Shown piece by piece: positions 1 through 5,011 of a stretch of DNA of 5,872 nt. The stretch lies in the NCBI GenBank assembly GCA_029932715.1, contig JAOZPO010000094.1:1-5872 (forward strand). The letters are read 5' to 3'. The notes beneath the pieces are model-generated. The model saw only the letters and a program-made list of their open reading frames with translations. It was not told the DNA's origin and did no database searches. The DNA is from Halobacteria archaeon. Its GTDB lineage: Archaea > Halobacteriota > Syntropharchaeia > Alkanophagales > Methanospirareceae. How positions within the stretch are numbered: the first letter of the stretch is position 1; each line of letters begins with the position of its first letter. The position numbers and the translations under genes are program-made.

Positions 1-19
1 GGCAATTGCGCGGGGGATA

Positions 20-454
20 TTACACCCCCAGTTCTCTCTCCTTCTCTATAATCTCCTCTTCTTCTATCGTCCCGTATTCTTCATACATCCGTATTATCAG
101 TGCGAGGGCAACTGCGGTCGTGGCTGCACCTACTACGATAGCAGTTAGCATGAGCACGTGAGGTAGGGGATTCGCATACACAACCCCATGTTCTACTATA
201 CCCCCCGCTGCCCACGGGAGAGCGCCCTTCACTATTGGCTCTGTTACACCCTTACCCCAACTTCCAAGTGTTGCATCCCCAAGCGAGACGAAGAACAGAA
301 TTATTGCCGTTTGAAATATGTTCAGACCAATAACCTTCTTCAATAGATTGCCCTTTGCTATCATCGCATAGAACCCGATGAGCATAAGCAGAATGGAAAT
401 CCAGTAATTATATTTCGCGATAAATATCCCACCTCCAAACGACCAGTCTATCAT
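20..454 (-). CDS. mnhC: MrpC/MnhC-type antiporter subunit (MbhG-like, NuoK family)
   Basis: A 144-residue membrane protein of the MrpC/MnhC/NuoK family, a small core subunit of Mrp-type Na+/H+ antiporters and of the Mrp-like half of membrane-bound hydrogenases. Three hydrophobic helices are visible: about 12-32, 38-60 and 97-123. The family block NPLPHVLMLTAIVVGAATTA (residues 95-114) is intact; in this family it leads into the last helix and a cytoplasmic tail. The tail here is very acidic (EYGTIEEEEIIEKERE). ATG at 454 is forced as the earliest start, because the upstream mnhB stop TAG (463-461) is in the same frame six bases before it. A strong GGAGGT lies 16 nt upstream and a weaker AGGA 10 nt upstream. 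It is the last complete gene of the operon in the window; an MrpD-type subunit would be expected beyond position 1. Family assignment is firm; the ion carried is not known. Confidence 0.93.
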   Translation of the reverse strand: MIDWSFGGGIFIAKYNYWISILLMLIGFYAMIAKGNLLKKVIGLNIFQTAIILFFVSLGDATLGSWGKGVTEPIVKGALPWAAGGIVEHGVVYANPLPHVLMLTAIVVGAATTAVALALIIRMYEEYGTIEEEEIIEKERELGV

Positions 455-460
455 CTGTCT

Positions 461-970
461 CTATTCCTGCACCTCCTTCTCTCCTTTATTTTTGTTCTTA
501 TTCTTCTCCCCCTCCCCTTTCCACGCAAGGTCAAAGAATATAGATGCAAATATTGACATCACCGTTAGACCTATACCCACCTCTACGACATCACTTATCA
601 TCAATGCTCTCGTATGCGCAGGGCTCATTATTTGCGACAGTGGAAGCGCGGCATAGTTGAGATACTGTGCGGCGCCAAGCGAGAGGACGATACACAAGAG
701 GCCTACGCCTGCATAGAGATACAACCCCAAACTATTAAGAGCGGCATTCCACGATTCGGGCAGTCTCTTCCGACCTTTAGAGATGCCAAATGTGACGGTG
801 AACAGTACAATAGAAGCAGCAAATACCACGCCACCCTGGAATCCCCCGCCTGCACCTTCTGTCCCGACCATCACGTACAGGGCATATATCTGAATAAACG
901 GAACCATCAAGCGGGTTATTGTCTCAATTATTACATTCTCTTCCCATATCTTCCCCTTTTTACCATTCAC
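461..970 (-). CDS. mnhB: MrpB/MnhB-type antiporter subunit (MbhF-like)
   Basis: A 169-residue MnhB-domain protein (MrpB/MbhF family) with four hydrophobic segments (about 20-34, 44-63, 80-106, 122-150) and a Lys/Glu-rich cytoplasmic tail (150-169). The family glycine loop is present as GAGGGFQGG (39-47), but the usual preceding H..SP of HxSPGGGFxGG is replaced by TEGA. The block DVVEVGIGLTV (127-137) is also typical. The start is GTG at 970, overlapping the TGA stop of the upstream mbhE-like gene in a GTGA arrangement, which points to translational coupling. An AGGAGG (987-982) lies 11 nt before the start. The protein acts in the membrane with the neighbouring Mrp subunits. Its tail is low-complexity (KNKNKNKGEKE) and unlikely to be conserved. 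Confidence 0.93.
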   Translation of the reverse strand: MNGKKGKIWEENVIIETITRLMVPFIQIYALYVMVGTEGAGGGFQGGVVFAASIVLFTVTFGISKGRKRLPESWNAALNSLGLYLYAGVGLLCIVLSLGAAQYLNYAALPLSQIMSPAHTRALMISDVVEVGIGLTVMSIFASIFFDLAWKGEGEKNKNKNKGEKEVQE

Positions 971-1509
971 AGCTTTCCTCGCCTCCTGAGTAGTAATATG
1001 ACCGCAATGCCTGCGGTGAATATGACAGTCGTCTCACCGAGCGTATCATAACCCCTATAATCCGCAAGACCCGCGGTAACCATATTTGGCACACCTATCT
1101 CCTCTTCACATTTCTCCTCCCATCTTACCGGGATAGAATAACGGTAAACGACCAACTTATTGCCCTCCTCCTTGAGGAAATAATACTTTTCCGGTTCCGG
1201 GTAAAGCAGTTCCTCCATTGCGATAAGCACGTCCCATCCCCCTTCTACTTCTTCAATCGTGTACTCGGTCTCTAAAGGGGAGGGAAACCCACGCGCCTTT
1301 ATTCTGCTGCTCAGCTCATCCGGGATAATGCCCGCACGGAGGCTGTCTTCTAATCCATCCGCACCCGCATCAATACTGATGTGCAGGTTGACATACCTAT
1401 TAGCAGGCGAACAGGGGTCACCAAAGTCGGGTATGTCCATTGACACATAGATAAAAAGGATTCCTAAAACGGCAACAAAAAGCAGTGCCACCGCCGATAT
1501 AGGTTTCAT
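967..1509 (-). CDS. MbhE-like antiporter/hydrogenase subunit with a large soluble insertion
   Basis: A 180-residue protein whose two ends match the MbhE family (equivalent to the far C-terminal part of MrpA): TM helix 1 at about 4-22, the loop FGDPCSPAN (29-37), then VPNMVTAGLADYRGYDTLGE (140-159) and a second helix to about 174. The LADYRGYDTLGET block is the family hallmark and is complete. Family members of the Pyrococcus type are about 95-100 residues (from memory). Here an extra, mostly hydrophilic region of about 90-100 residues (40-137) lies between the two helices, on one face of the membrane. It contains predicted alternating helix/strand sequence, and one cysteine flanks it on each side (C33, C134). 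The start ATG abuts the mbhD stop (TAAATG), with GGGAGG 11 nt upstream. The assignment rests on the conserved ends; the insertion is not recognised. Confidence 0.88.
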   Translation of the reverse strand: MKPISAVALLFVAVLGILFIYVSMDIPDFGDPCSPANRYVNLHISIDAGADGLEDSLRAGIIPDELSSRIKARGFPSPLETEYTIEEVEGGWDVLIAMEELLYPEPEKYYFLKEEGNKLVVYRYSIPVRWEEKCEEEIGVPNMVTAGLADYRGYDTLGETTVIFTAGIAVILLLRRRGKL

Positions 1510-1755
1510 TTAGTCACTTGCCTCCCTTTTTGTTCTTGCTAATGCTGCGATCATGAACGCCGTAATTGCGCCCGCACCGACTGCCGCTTCGGTAAAGCCC
1601 ACATCTACCGAGTGCATCTCCACATAGACCGTAGCGATTACAAAGCTGTAAGCACCCAGAAGTATGATTGCGGCTAAGAGGTCCCTCACACTTATTGCTG
1701 CGATGGCAATCAAAACGAGGAAGAACAACAGTATAAGGTCAAGAGGTATTATCAT
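1510..1755 (-). CDS. MbhD-like subunit, DUF4040 domain
   Basis: An 81-residue protein with three hydrophobic helices (about 4-22, 26-44, 54-73). It matches the MbhD/DUF4040 family, which corresponds to a C-terminal segment of MrpA in bacterial Mrp antiporters and is a separate subunit in Mbh-type complexes. The signature DVGFTEAAVGAG (51-62) is present, with the acidic residues D51 and E56 inside or next to the last helix, where they would belong to the proton/ion path. The length is normal for the stand-alone form. ATG at 1755 follows the mrpE stop by 8 nt. A GGAGGAGG (1776-1769) lies 13 nt before the start, inside the end of mrpE. The stop codon directly abuts the ATG of the mbhE-like gene, so the two are very likely co-translated. 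Confidence 0.92.
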   Translation of the reverse strand: MIIPLDLILLFFLVLIAIAAISVRDLLAAIILLGAYSFVIATVYVEMHSVDVGFTEAAVGAGAITAFMIAALARTKREASD

Positions 1756-1763
1756 TTTTTTCG

Positions 1764-2297
1764 CTACGCCTCCTCCATGTACACATAAGCAACCTTATTT
1801 ATCATCGTTTTGTCCACTAAAAGGGCATCAGCAGGTTTTTTTGCGATTGCGTGAACCAGAAATCGGCCCTTACCCGGGTCTATATCTATTGTTATCGTCC
1901 CCGGAGTTAGAGTAATGGAATTAGCAAGGGTGGTGAGTGCGAGATCACTCCTCAAAGTAGTATCAAATTCTATTATGCGCGGGTCTATTGGCATCTTCGG
2001 ATGCAGAACGCGATATGCAACATCAAAGTTAGCGAGAAATATCTGCCATAATTCCCATGGTATGTAAGCTATAAGCCTGAATGTCTTCGCGAGTGTCATT
2101 TCGCCTTCCTCTGTTATCAATAGGTCATGGGAAAGTAGGGTAACAATCCCCGCACAGATAATACCAGCTATTATGTGAACAGGGCTAAAATGCCCGTTTA
2201 GAGGGTTAATACACGCGGACATGAGCAGCCAAAATACATACAAAACGACAAAGACTGCGAGCATCAAACCTACATTATGTTCCTTTGACCTGGTCAT
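1764..2297 (-). CDS. mnhE: MrpE/MnhE-type antiporter subunit (MbhA-like)
   Basis: A 177-residue MnhE-family protein with three N-terminal helices (about 8-28, 35-55, 71-92) followed by a soluble cytoplasmic domain. The domain carries the family motif SDLALTTLANSITLTPGTIT (117-136). MrpE is needed for assembly or full activity of Mrp antiporters. I chose ATG at 2297, eleven bases after the mrpG stop. A longer frame exists from GTG at 2336, giving 190 residues, but it overlaps mrpG by 28 nt. The clear ribosome binding site GGAGGT (2316-2311) lies inside that longer version, and the extra 13 residues are charged and unlike the family. In most Mrp and Mbh operons E precedes F and G; here it follows them. 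Confidence 0.92.
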   Translation of the reverse strand: MTRSKEHNVGLMLAVFVVLYVFWLLMSACINPLNGHFSPVHIIAGIICAGIVTLLSHDLLITEEGEMTLAKTFRLIAYIPWELWQIFLANFDVAYRVLHPKMPIDPRIIEFDTTLRSDLALTTLANSITLTPGTITIDIDPGKGRFLVHAIAKKPADALLVDKTMINKVAYVYMEEA

Positions 2298-2308
2298 AGT
2301 CTCGTGTT

Positions 2309-2626
2309 TTACCTCCTCTCCTCTCCCTTCTTCCACGGCTTCAAGCCAGTTAAATATGCCGCTTTCATTATCGCATGCGTGCCTACCGGATTAGCAAGAA
2401 AGATGAAGAACATAAGGAAAAAGAGTTTTATCGTTATAAAAGACCAGCCCTGATAGACCATGCAACCGACAATCACAAGAACTTCACCCAGCGTATCACA
2501 TTTACCGGTTGCATGCAGCCGGGTATAAAAGTCTGGGAATCGCAGCAGCCCCAGTACGCCCGTTACCATGAAGAATGCCCCACCTGCTATCAGTATTGTG
2601 GCGATTATGTTTATTATGCTGAACAT
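2309..2626 (-). CDS. mnhG: MrpG/MnhG-type antiporter subunit (MbhC-like)
   Basis: A 105-residue MnhG/PhaG-family protein with three helices (about 4-27, 46-60, 63-80). The block GLLRFPDFYTRLHATGKCDT (25-44) is the family signature, and NPVGTHAIMKAAYLTG (79-94) is the usual end of the conserved domain; a basic tail, KPWKKGEERR, follows. It is a small membrane subunit of the antiporter, working with MrpE and MrpF. ATG at 2626 overlaps the end of mrpF by 13 nt. Six G residues (2636-2631) sit 4 nt upstream, the only purine-rich site available as a ribosome binding site. The frame is complete and shows no sign of damage. Confidence 0.95.
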   Translation of the reverse strand: MFSIINIIATILIAGGAFFMVTGVLGLLRFPDFYTRLHATGKCDTLGEVLVIVGCMVYQGWSFITIKLFFLMFFIFLANPVGTHAIMKAAYLTGLKPWKKGEERR

Positions 2627-2883
2627 ATTTCCCCCCGTTCAAGGTATTTAGACATAACCAGCGTGGCAATGAAATTTAATATCGCATAAAGAAGCGAGAT
2701 GTCAACGAACATAGGCCGGTCGAAGATATAGCCAACGGCAACTAAAAGGACGATTACTTTTGTCCCTATCACGTTAACTGCCGCTACCTGATTGAACACA
2801 CCGGGTCCAAGCACCGCCCGATACAAACTCAGCAATATCGTGGCTGCGATTAAAAGCCCTAACGCCAGAAATACGTCTATCAT
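2614..2883 (-). CDS. mnhF: MrpF/MnhF-type antiporter subunit (MbhB-like), first gene of the operon
   Basis: An 89-residue MrpF/PhaF-family protein with three helices (about 2-20, 33-52, 58-80). The conserved stretch YRAVLGPGVFNQVAAVNVIG (21-40) holds the family R..xGP motif, and DRPMFVDISLLYAILNF (55-71) carries the conserved acidic residue D61 at the start of the last helix. It is the first gene of the leftward operon. ATG at 2883 is preceded by a run of ten A residues and by no GGAGG-like site, unlike most genes further down the operon. It may therefore have a different initiation mode, as expected for the first gene of an archaeal transcript with a short leader. It overlaps mrpG by 13 nt. 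Confidence 0.95.
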   Translation of the reverse strand: MIDVFLALGLLIAATILLSLYRAVLGPGVFNQVAAVNVIGTKVIVLLVAVGYIFDRPMFVDISLLYAILNFIATLVMSKYLERGEICSA

Positions 2884-2887
2884 TTTT

Positions 2888-2898
2888 TTTTTCCGCTG
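2888..2898. repeat. 11-bp direct repeat, copy 1
   Basis: TTTTTCCGCTG at 2888-2898 recurs exactly at 2968-2978, 80 bp away. This copy lies five bases from the start codon of mrpF, at the end of a run of ten T residues. Confidence 0.6.
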
Positions 2899-2946
2899 GT
2901 ATTGATCTTATTCTACATTATGCTATGCTGTTAACATTTGAGAAGG

Positions 2947-2958
2947 TAATATAAATAA
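2947..2958. promoter_or_regulatory. TATA-like box, readable on both strands
   Basis: TAATATAAATAA resembles the archaeal TATA box, and its complement TTATTTATATTA is almost the same. An archaeal start site lies about 25-27 nt downstream of the box centre. For the plus strand this falls at about 2978-2980, exactly on the GTG of taw3. For the minus strand it falls near 2927, giving mrpF a leader of about 44 nt. Confidence 0.5.
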
Positions 2959-2967
2959 CTTTCGGAA

Positions 2968-2978
2968 TTTTTCCGCTG
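2968..2978. repeat. 11-bp direct repeat, copy 2, within a small palindrome
   Basis: This is the second exact copy of TTTTTCCGCTG. It touches the GTG start of taw3 and overlaps a perfect 5-bp inverted repeat, CGGAA-TTT-TTCCG (2963-2975), which would fit a dimeric repressor site placed between the TATA box and the start. Confidence 0.55.
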
Positions 2979-3628
2979 TGGAAGAGATAAGTAAGATGAA
3001 AGTATCAGGATTTGAAGTGCAGAAGGGAAGGGCGCTTGCGAGATTGCGTAGATGCGGCGCAGATGATGAGATAGTGACGATATTAGCAAGGATAAACAGC
3101 CTTGAAGGCTTTTTCACAACGAGCAGTTGCTCCGGGCGAATCGTTCTGATTTGTTTACCCCAGATAGGAGCGAAGCGAGAAGCGGAGTTTATCGGGAAAT
3201 GGCACCGTCCAGTAGGGAAGGAGGAAGTGCTGGGAGCGTTAAAGGGTTCAAAAAGTGATGAGATATGGCTATTAGCGCAGTCACCAATATTGCACGTGTC
3301 GTGCAGAGGTTTAGAGAATGCGAAGGCGCTGTTACAGATAGCGATGGAATCGGGCTTTAAATACAGTGGCATAAAAGCGATTTCAAAGAGTGATGATAAA
3401 GTGATGGTGGAGATAATGAGCACGGAAAGGATGGACGTGCCGCTGGGTAAAGACGGTGTAATATTCTGCAGTGAGCAGTATATCGAGTTTATCGTATCGA
3501 AGGCGGATTTTATGCTCGAACGAGGAAAAGCGAAATTGAAGAGACTTTATTATGGGTTAGAAGGAATCGGTGGAGCATTTATATGTAAAAAGAAACTAAC
3601 TGAAATTGGACAGTTAGTTAAATACTGA
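2978..3628 (+). CDS. taw3: tRNA wybutosine-synthesis methyltransferase Taw3/TYW3
   Basis: A 216-residue member of the TYW3 family, the S-adenosylmethionine-dependent enzyme that N4-methylates the tricyclic wyosine base made from G37 of tRNA-Phe (yW-86 to yW-72 in the known pathway). The diagnostic blocks are in order: FFTTSSCSGRIVL (45-57), the AEFIGKWHRPV region (69-79), ILHVSCRGLENAKALLQIA (104-122), GFKYSGI (126-132) and the STERMDVPLG region (148-157). A helical C-terminal segment follows. The length is normal. Start choice: GTG at 2978 fits a leaderless transcript from the TATA box at 2947-2958, while ATG at 2996 (residue 7) would leave a leader of about 17 nt. No strong SD motif precedes either. 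The last 20 or so residues (GGAFICKKKLTEIGQLVKY) lie beyond the recognisable domain and overlap a stem-loop. The SemiSWEET gene follows after 12 nt. Confidence 0.93.
   Translation: MEEISKMKVSGFEVQKGRALARLRRCGADDEIVTILARINSLEGFFTTSSCSGRIVLICLPQIGAKREAEFIGKWHRPVGKEEVLGALKGSKSDEIWLLAQSPILHVSCRGLENAKALLQIAMESGFKYSGIKAISKSDDKVMVEIMSTERMDVPLGKDGVIFCSEQYIEFIVSKADFMLERGKAKLKRLYYGLEGIGGAFICKKKLTEIGQLVKY
3594..3619 (+). other. Perfect 9-bp stem-loop in the 3' end of taw3
   Basis: AACTAACTG (3594-3602) and CAGTTAGTT (3611-3619) are exact reverse complements around an 8-nt loop. The structure lies in the last codons of taw3, just before its TGA and upstream of the SemiSWEET gene. No T-run follows at once, so it is not a classical intrinsic terminator. 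It could be an mRNA-stabilising or processing structure, or a protein-binding inverted repeat. Confidence 0.6.
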
Positions 3629-3640
3629 CAATCGCCAAAT

Positions 3641-3898
3641 ATGTTCTGGACAATTTTGGGCATGATAGCCGGTTTTATGTGCATAACCAGTTTCATTCCT
3701 CAGATATTGAAAAGTTACAGAACCAAGAAACTCGATGACCTTTCGTATCTTTTGATGTCTTTTATGGGTTTCGGTATGTTTTTATGGATTTTATATGGGA
3801 CTCATATTGGTTCTATCCCAATTATACTTACGAATGTTCTTGGAGTTGGCTGTAATATTTTATTAATCTTTATGAAATTTGTTTATTCAAAGATTTGA
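3641..3898 (+). CDS. SemiSWEET-type three-helix transporter (MtN3/PQ-loop family)
   Basis: An 85-residue protein with three transmembrane helices (about 3-22, 36-55, 59-80), the architecture of SemiSWEET half-transporters, which work as homodimers. The PQ motif of helix 1 is present (SFIPQILKSYRTK, P20-Q21). A tryptophan (W49) and an asparagine (N65, in IPIILTNVLG) sit where the substrate-pocket Trp/Asn pair of sugar-transporting SemiSWEETs lies. This supports facilitated diffusion of a sugar or another small solute, but the substrate is unknown. ATG at 3641 is 12 nt after the taw3 stop, without an SD motif, so it is probably read from the taw3 transcript. The gene is T-rich, as expected for a Phe/Leu/Ile-rich membrane protein. 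A functional link with taw3 is not evident. Confidence 0.87.
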   Translation: MFWTILGMIAGFMCITSFIPQILKSYRTKKLDDLSYLLMSFMGFGMFLWILYGTHIGSIPIILTNVLGVGCNILLIFMKFVYSKI

Positions 3899-4082
3899 AA
3901 GAGAAATTACCGATAGTATTTTCTGTTTCATTCCAAAAGCGGAACAAAAAGCCAGAATATAGGGTCCATTTTTTGAAATATTTTCCTCAGATTGGATTTG
4001 CACCAACAGGCTATTATGGATTTTGCTCGGCACACTCATTTCGCCTACTCTCAATTCGGAGTGCTTTTTATGTCGTATGTCC

Positions 4083-4094
4083 ATATATATTTAT
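4083..4094 (+). promoter_or_regulatory. TATA-like box upstream of parA
   Basis: ATATATATTTAT is the strongest TATA-like sequence in front of parA. Its centre lies about 35 nt before the ATG at 4123. A start site about 25 nt downstream would leave a leader of only about 10 nt and would exclude the nearby GGAGGT from the mRNA, so either the box or that site is not used as it appears. Confidence 0.4.
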
Positions 4095-4098
4095 GTAG

Positions 4099-4106
4099 AG
4101 GAGGTC
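4099..4106 (+). promoter_or_regulatory. Shine-Dalgarno-like AGGAGGTC far from the parA start
   Basis: A full-strength AGGAGGTC lies 16 nt before the parA ATG, further than the usual spacing. An in-frame TAA at 4120-4122 rules out any earlier start, so the long spacing cannot be removed by choosing another codon upstream. Confidence 0.4.
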
Positions 4107-4122
4107 ATAGGCCTAATAGTAA

Positions 4123-4914
4123 ATGGTAAGCATAGCATTTGCGCATCACAAAGGCGGAACAGGCAAGACAACTTCTTGCATAAGCATCTCGGGATACCTT
4201 GCACTACGTGGTAAAAAGGTGCTTGTCATTGACCTGGACCCGCAGGCAAATGCAACATCCGCACTTGGCATTGACAGGAATAGTATGGGGGAATCAATGT
4301 ATGATGTGATGATAGGAGATGTAAAAATTGATGATGCTATCTTAGAAACGGGGGTAGAAAACATCCATCTTGCTCCTGCCACTCTTGACCTTGTTGGCGC
4401 TGAGTCATACTTATACAAAATAAACAACAGAATATCTATACTCAAACGCGGTATAGAGAGTATAAGAAAATACTATGACTATATATTGATAGATACACCG
4501 CCAGGCCCTGGTCTTTTTATTATTAATGGTGTTGTAGCATCGGATTATATAATTGTCACACTTGACCCCAGCGTTTTTGCATTAGAAGGGATAGAGTCGC
4601 TGAACACGATTTTCGATGACATTAACGAAAGCAGCGGTGTCAAGATAAATCCGTGGCTCGCTATTCTCACAAGATGTAACAAGGGATCGTTATTTGCCAG
4701 AATTAGAGGTAAAAAGGACCCGGTAGAGGGAATCAGGAAGGGCATGAAAGGTTTTTTTGATTCCGTCTATACCGTACCTTACGGAGTTGAGGTTTATGAG
4801 GCGCAGTTGAAAGGCATGCCAATATCACATTACAAGCCGAAGTGTAAGGTAGGCGTTGCGTATAAAAAGATTGCCGAAGAGGTGATAAAGAGCTGTAAAA
4901 ACCGCAAGATTTAA
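4123..4914 (+). CDS. parA: ParA/Soj-family ATPase (MinD/ParA superfamily)
   Basis: A 263-residue deviant-Walker ATPase. Walker A is KGGTGKTT (10-17), with the signature lysine K10 and the catalytic-site lysine K15. Walker A' is VLVIDLDPQANATSALGID (33-51), with D37 and D39. Walker B is ILIDTPPG (121-128). The C-terminal YEAQLKGMPISHYKPK block (225-240) is typical of ParA/Soj. There is no N-terminal helix-turn-helix, so it is the short type. Such ATPases dimerise with ATP, bind nucleoid DNA non-specifically and are released by a partner that stimulates hydrolysis, so cargo is segregated or evenly spaced. The cargo may be a plasmid or chromosome (with ParB) or a protein cluster. ATG 4123 is forced by the preceding in-frame TAA. 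No parB follows; the next gene is a poly-HAMP signalling protein. Residues 183-206 (TRCNKGSLFARIRGKKDPVE) differ from the usual Soj sequence there. Confidence 0.92.
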   Translation: MVSIAFAHHKGGTGKTTSCISISGYLALRGKKVLVIDLDPQANATSALGIDRNSMGESMYDVMIGDVKIDDAILETGVENIHLAPATLDLVGAESYLYKINNRISILKRGIESIRKYYDYILIDTPPGPGLFIINGVVASDYIIVTLDPSVFALEGIESLNTIFDDINESSGVKINPWLAILTRCNKGSLFARIRGKKDPVEGIRKGMKGFFDSVYTVPYGVEVYEAQLKGMPISHYKPKCKVGVAYKKIAEEVIKSCKNRKI

Positions 4915-5011
4915 TGATATTAATACAGCACTTTTTATTTTAAAACCTTTTAAGAGAAAGTTTCTCGTGAAAATCTGTTTAATCTTGTGGTCGTAAAAAT
5001 GAGGGGGTAAT
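4915..5011 (+). promoter_or_regulatory. Intergenic region with oligo-T tract, palindrome and ribosome binding site
   Basis: The 97 bp between parA and the poly-HAMP gene hold a T-rich tract (4932-4941), which could end parA transcription in an archaeon or serve as part of an AT-rich promoter (TTTTATTTTAAAAC). A palindrome lies at 4954-4966, and a purine-rich GAGGGGGT (5001-5008) just before the next gene. The HAMP gene may therefore have its own promoter besides read-through from parA. Confidence 0.45.
4954..4966. repeat. 13-bp palindrome GAGAAA-G-TTTCTC
   Basis: Two perfect 6-bp arms are separated by one base, about 46 bp before the poly-HAMP start and just downstream of the AT-rich tract. 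The arrangement would suit an operator; in RNA, a one-base loop would be too tight for a full hairpin. Confidence 0.45.

Larger units (their letters stand above)
2884..2977. promoter_or_regulatory. Divergent promoter region between the Mrp operon and taw3
   Basis: This 94-bp gap separates the leftward antiporter operon from the rightward taw3 gene. It holds a TATA-like box at 2947-2958 and an 11-bp direct repeat with one copy beside each start codon. Both divergent transcripts must begin here, so any regulator bound here could act on both. Promoter function is inferred from position and composition. Confidence 0.6.
3899..4122. other. AT-rich intergenic region without a recognisable gene
   Basis: These 224 bp lie between the SemiSWEET gene and parA. 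A 67-codon frame could start at a TTG overlapping the SemiSWEET stop (TTGA, from 3895) and end at TAG 4096-4098, but its product has no recognisable features and aromatic-rich composition. Another frame reads EREITDSIFCFIPKAEQKAR before a stop at about 3960, and could be a gene remnant; this is weak. The right end holds the presumed parA promoter. Confidence 0.45.

Noticed and set aside
614..1051. Plus-strand open frame of 145 codons
   Set aside because: It lies opposite the clearly real mnhB and mbhE-like genes and its product has no recognisable features.
2298..2336. Longer start of the MrpE gene at GTG 2336
   Set aside because: It would overlap mrpG by 28 nt, its added residues are charged and not family-like, and the GGAGGT ribosome binding site lies inside it.
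2375..2689. Plus-strand open frame of 104 codons
   Set aside because: It is antisense to mrpG and mrpF, whose family motifs are unambiguous.
2923..3423. Minus-strand open frame of 166 codons opposite taw3
   Set aside because: taw3 shows all family blocks on the plus strand; the reverse product is Ser/Pro/Phe-rich and unrecognisable, as expected of an antisense shadow.
4032..4075. Possible hairpin terminator CACTC...GAGTG followed by a T-run
   Set aside because: Only five pairs with a loop of more than 20 nt; too weak to call.
3895..4098. 67-codon frame starting at TTG that overlaps the SemiSWEET stop
   Set aside because: The TTGA overlap is suggestive, but the product is aromatic-rich without motif or helix pattern, the start codon is weak and there is no ribosome binding site.
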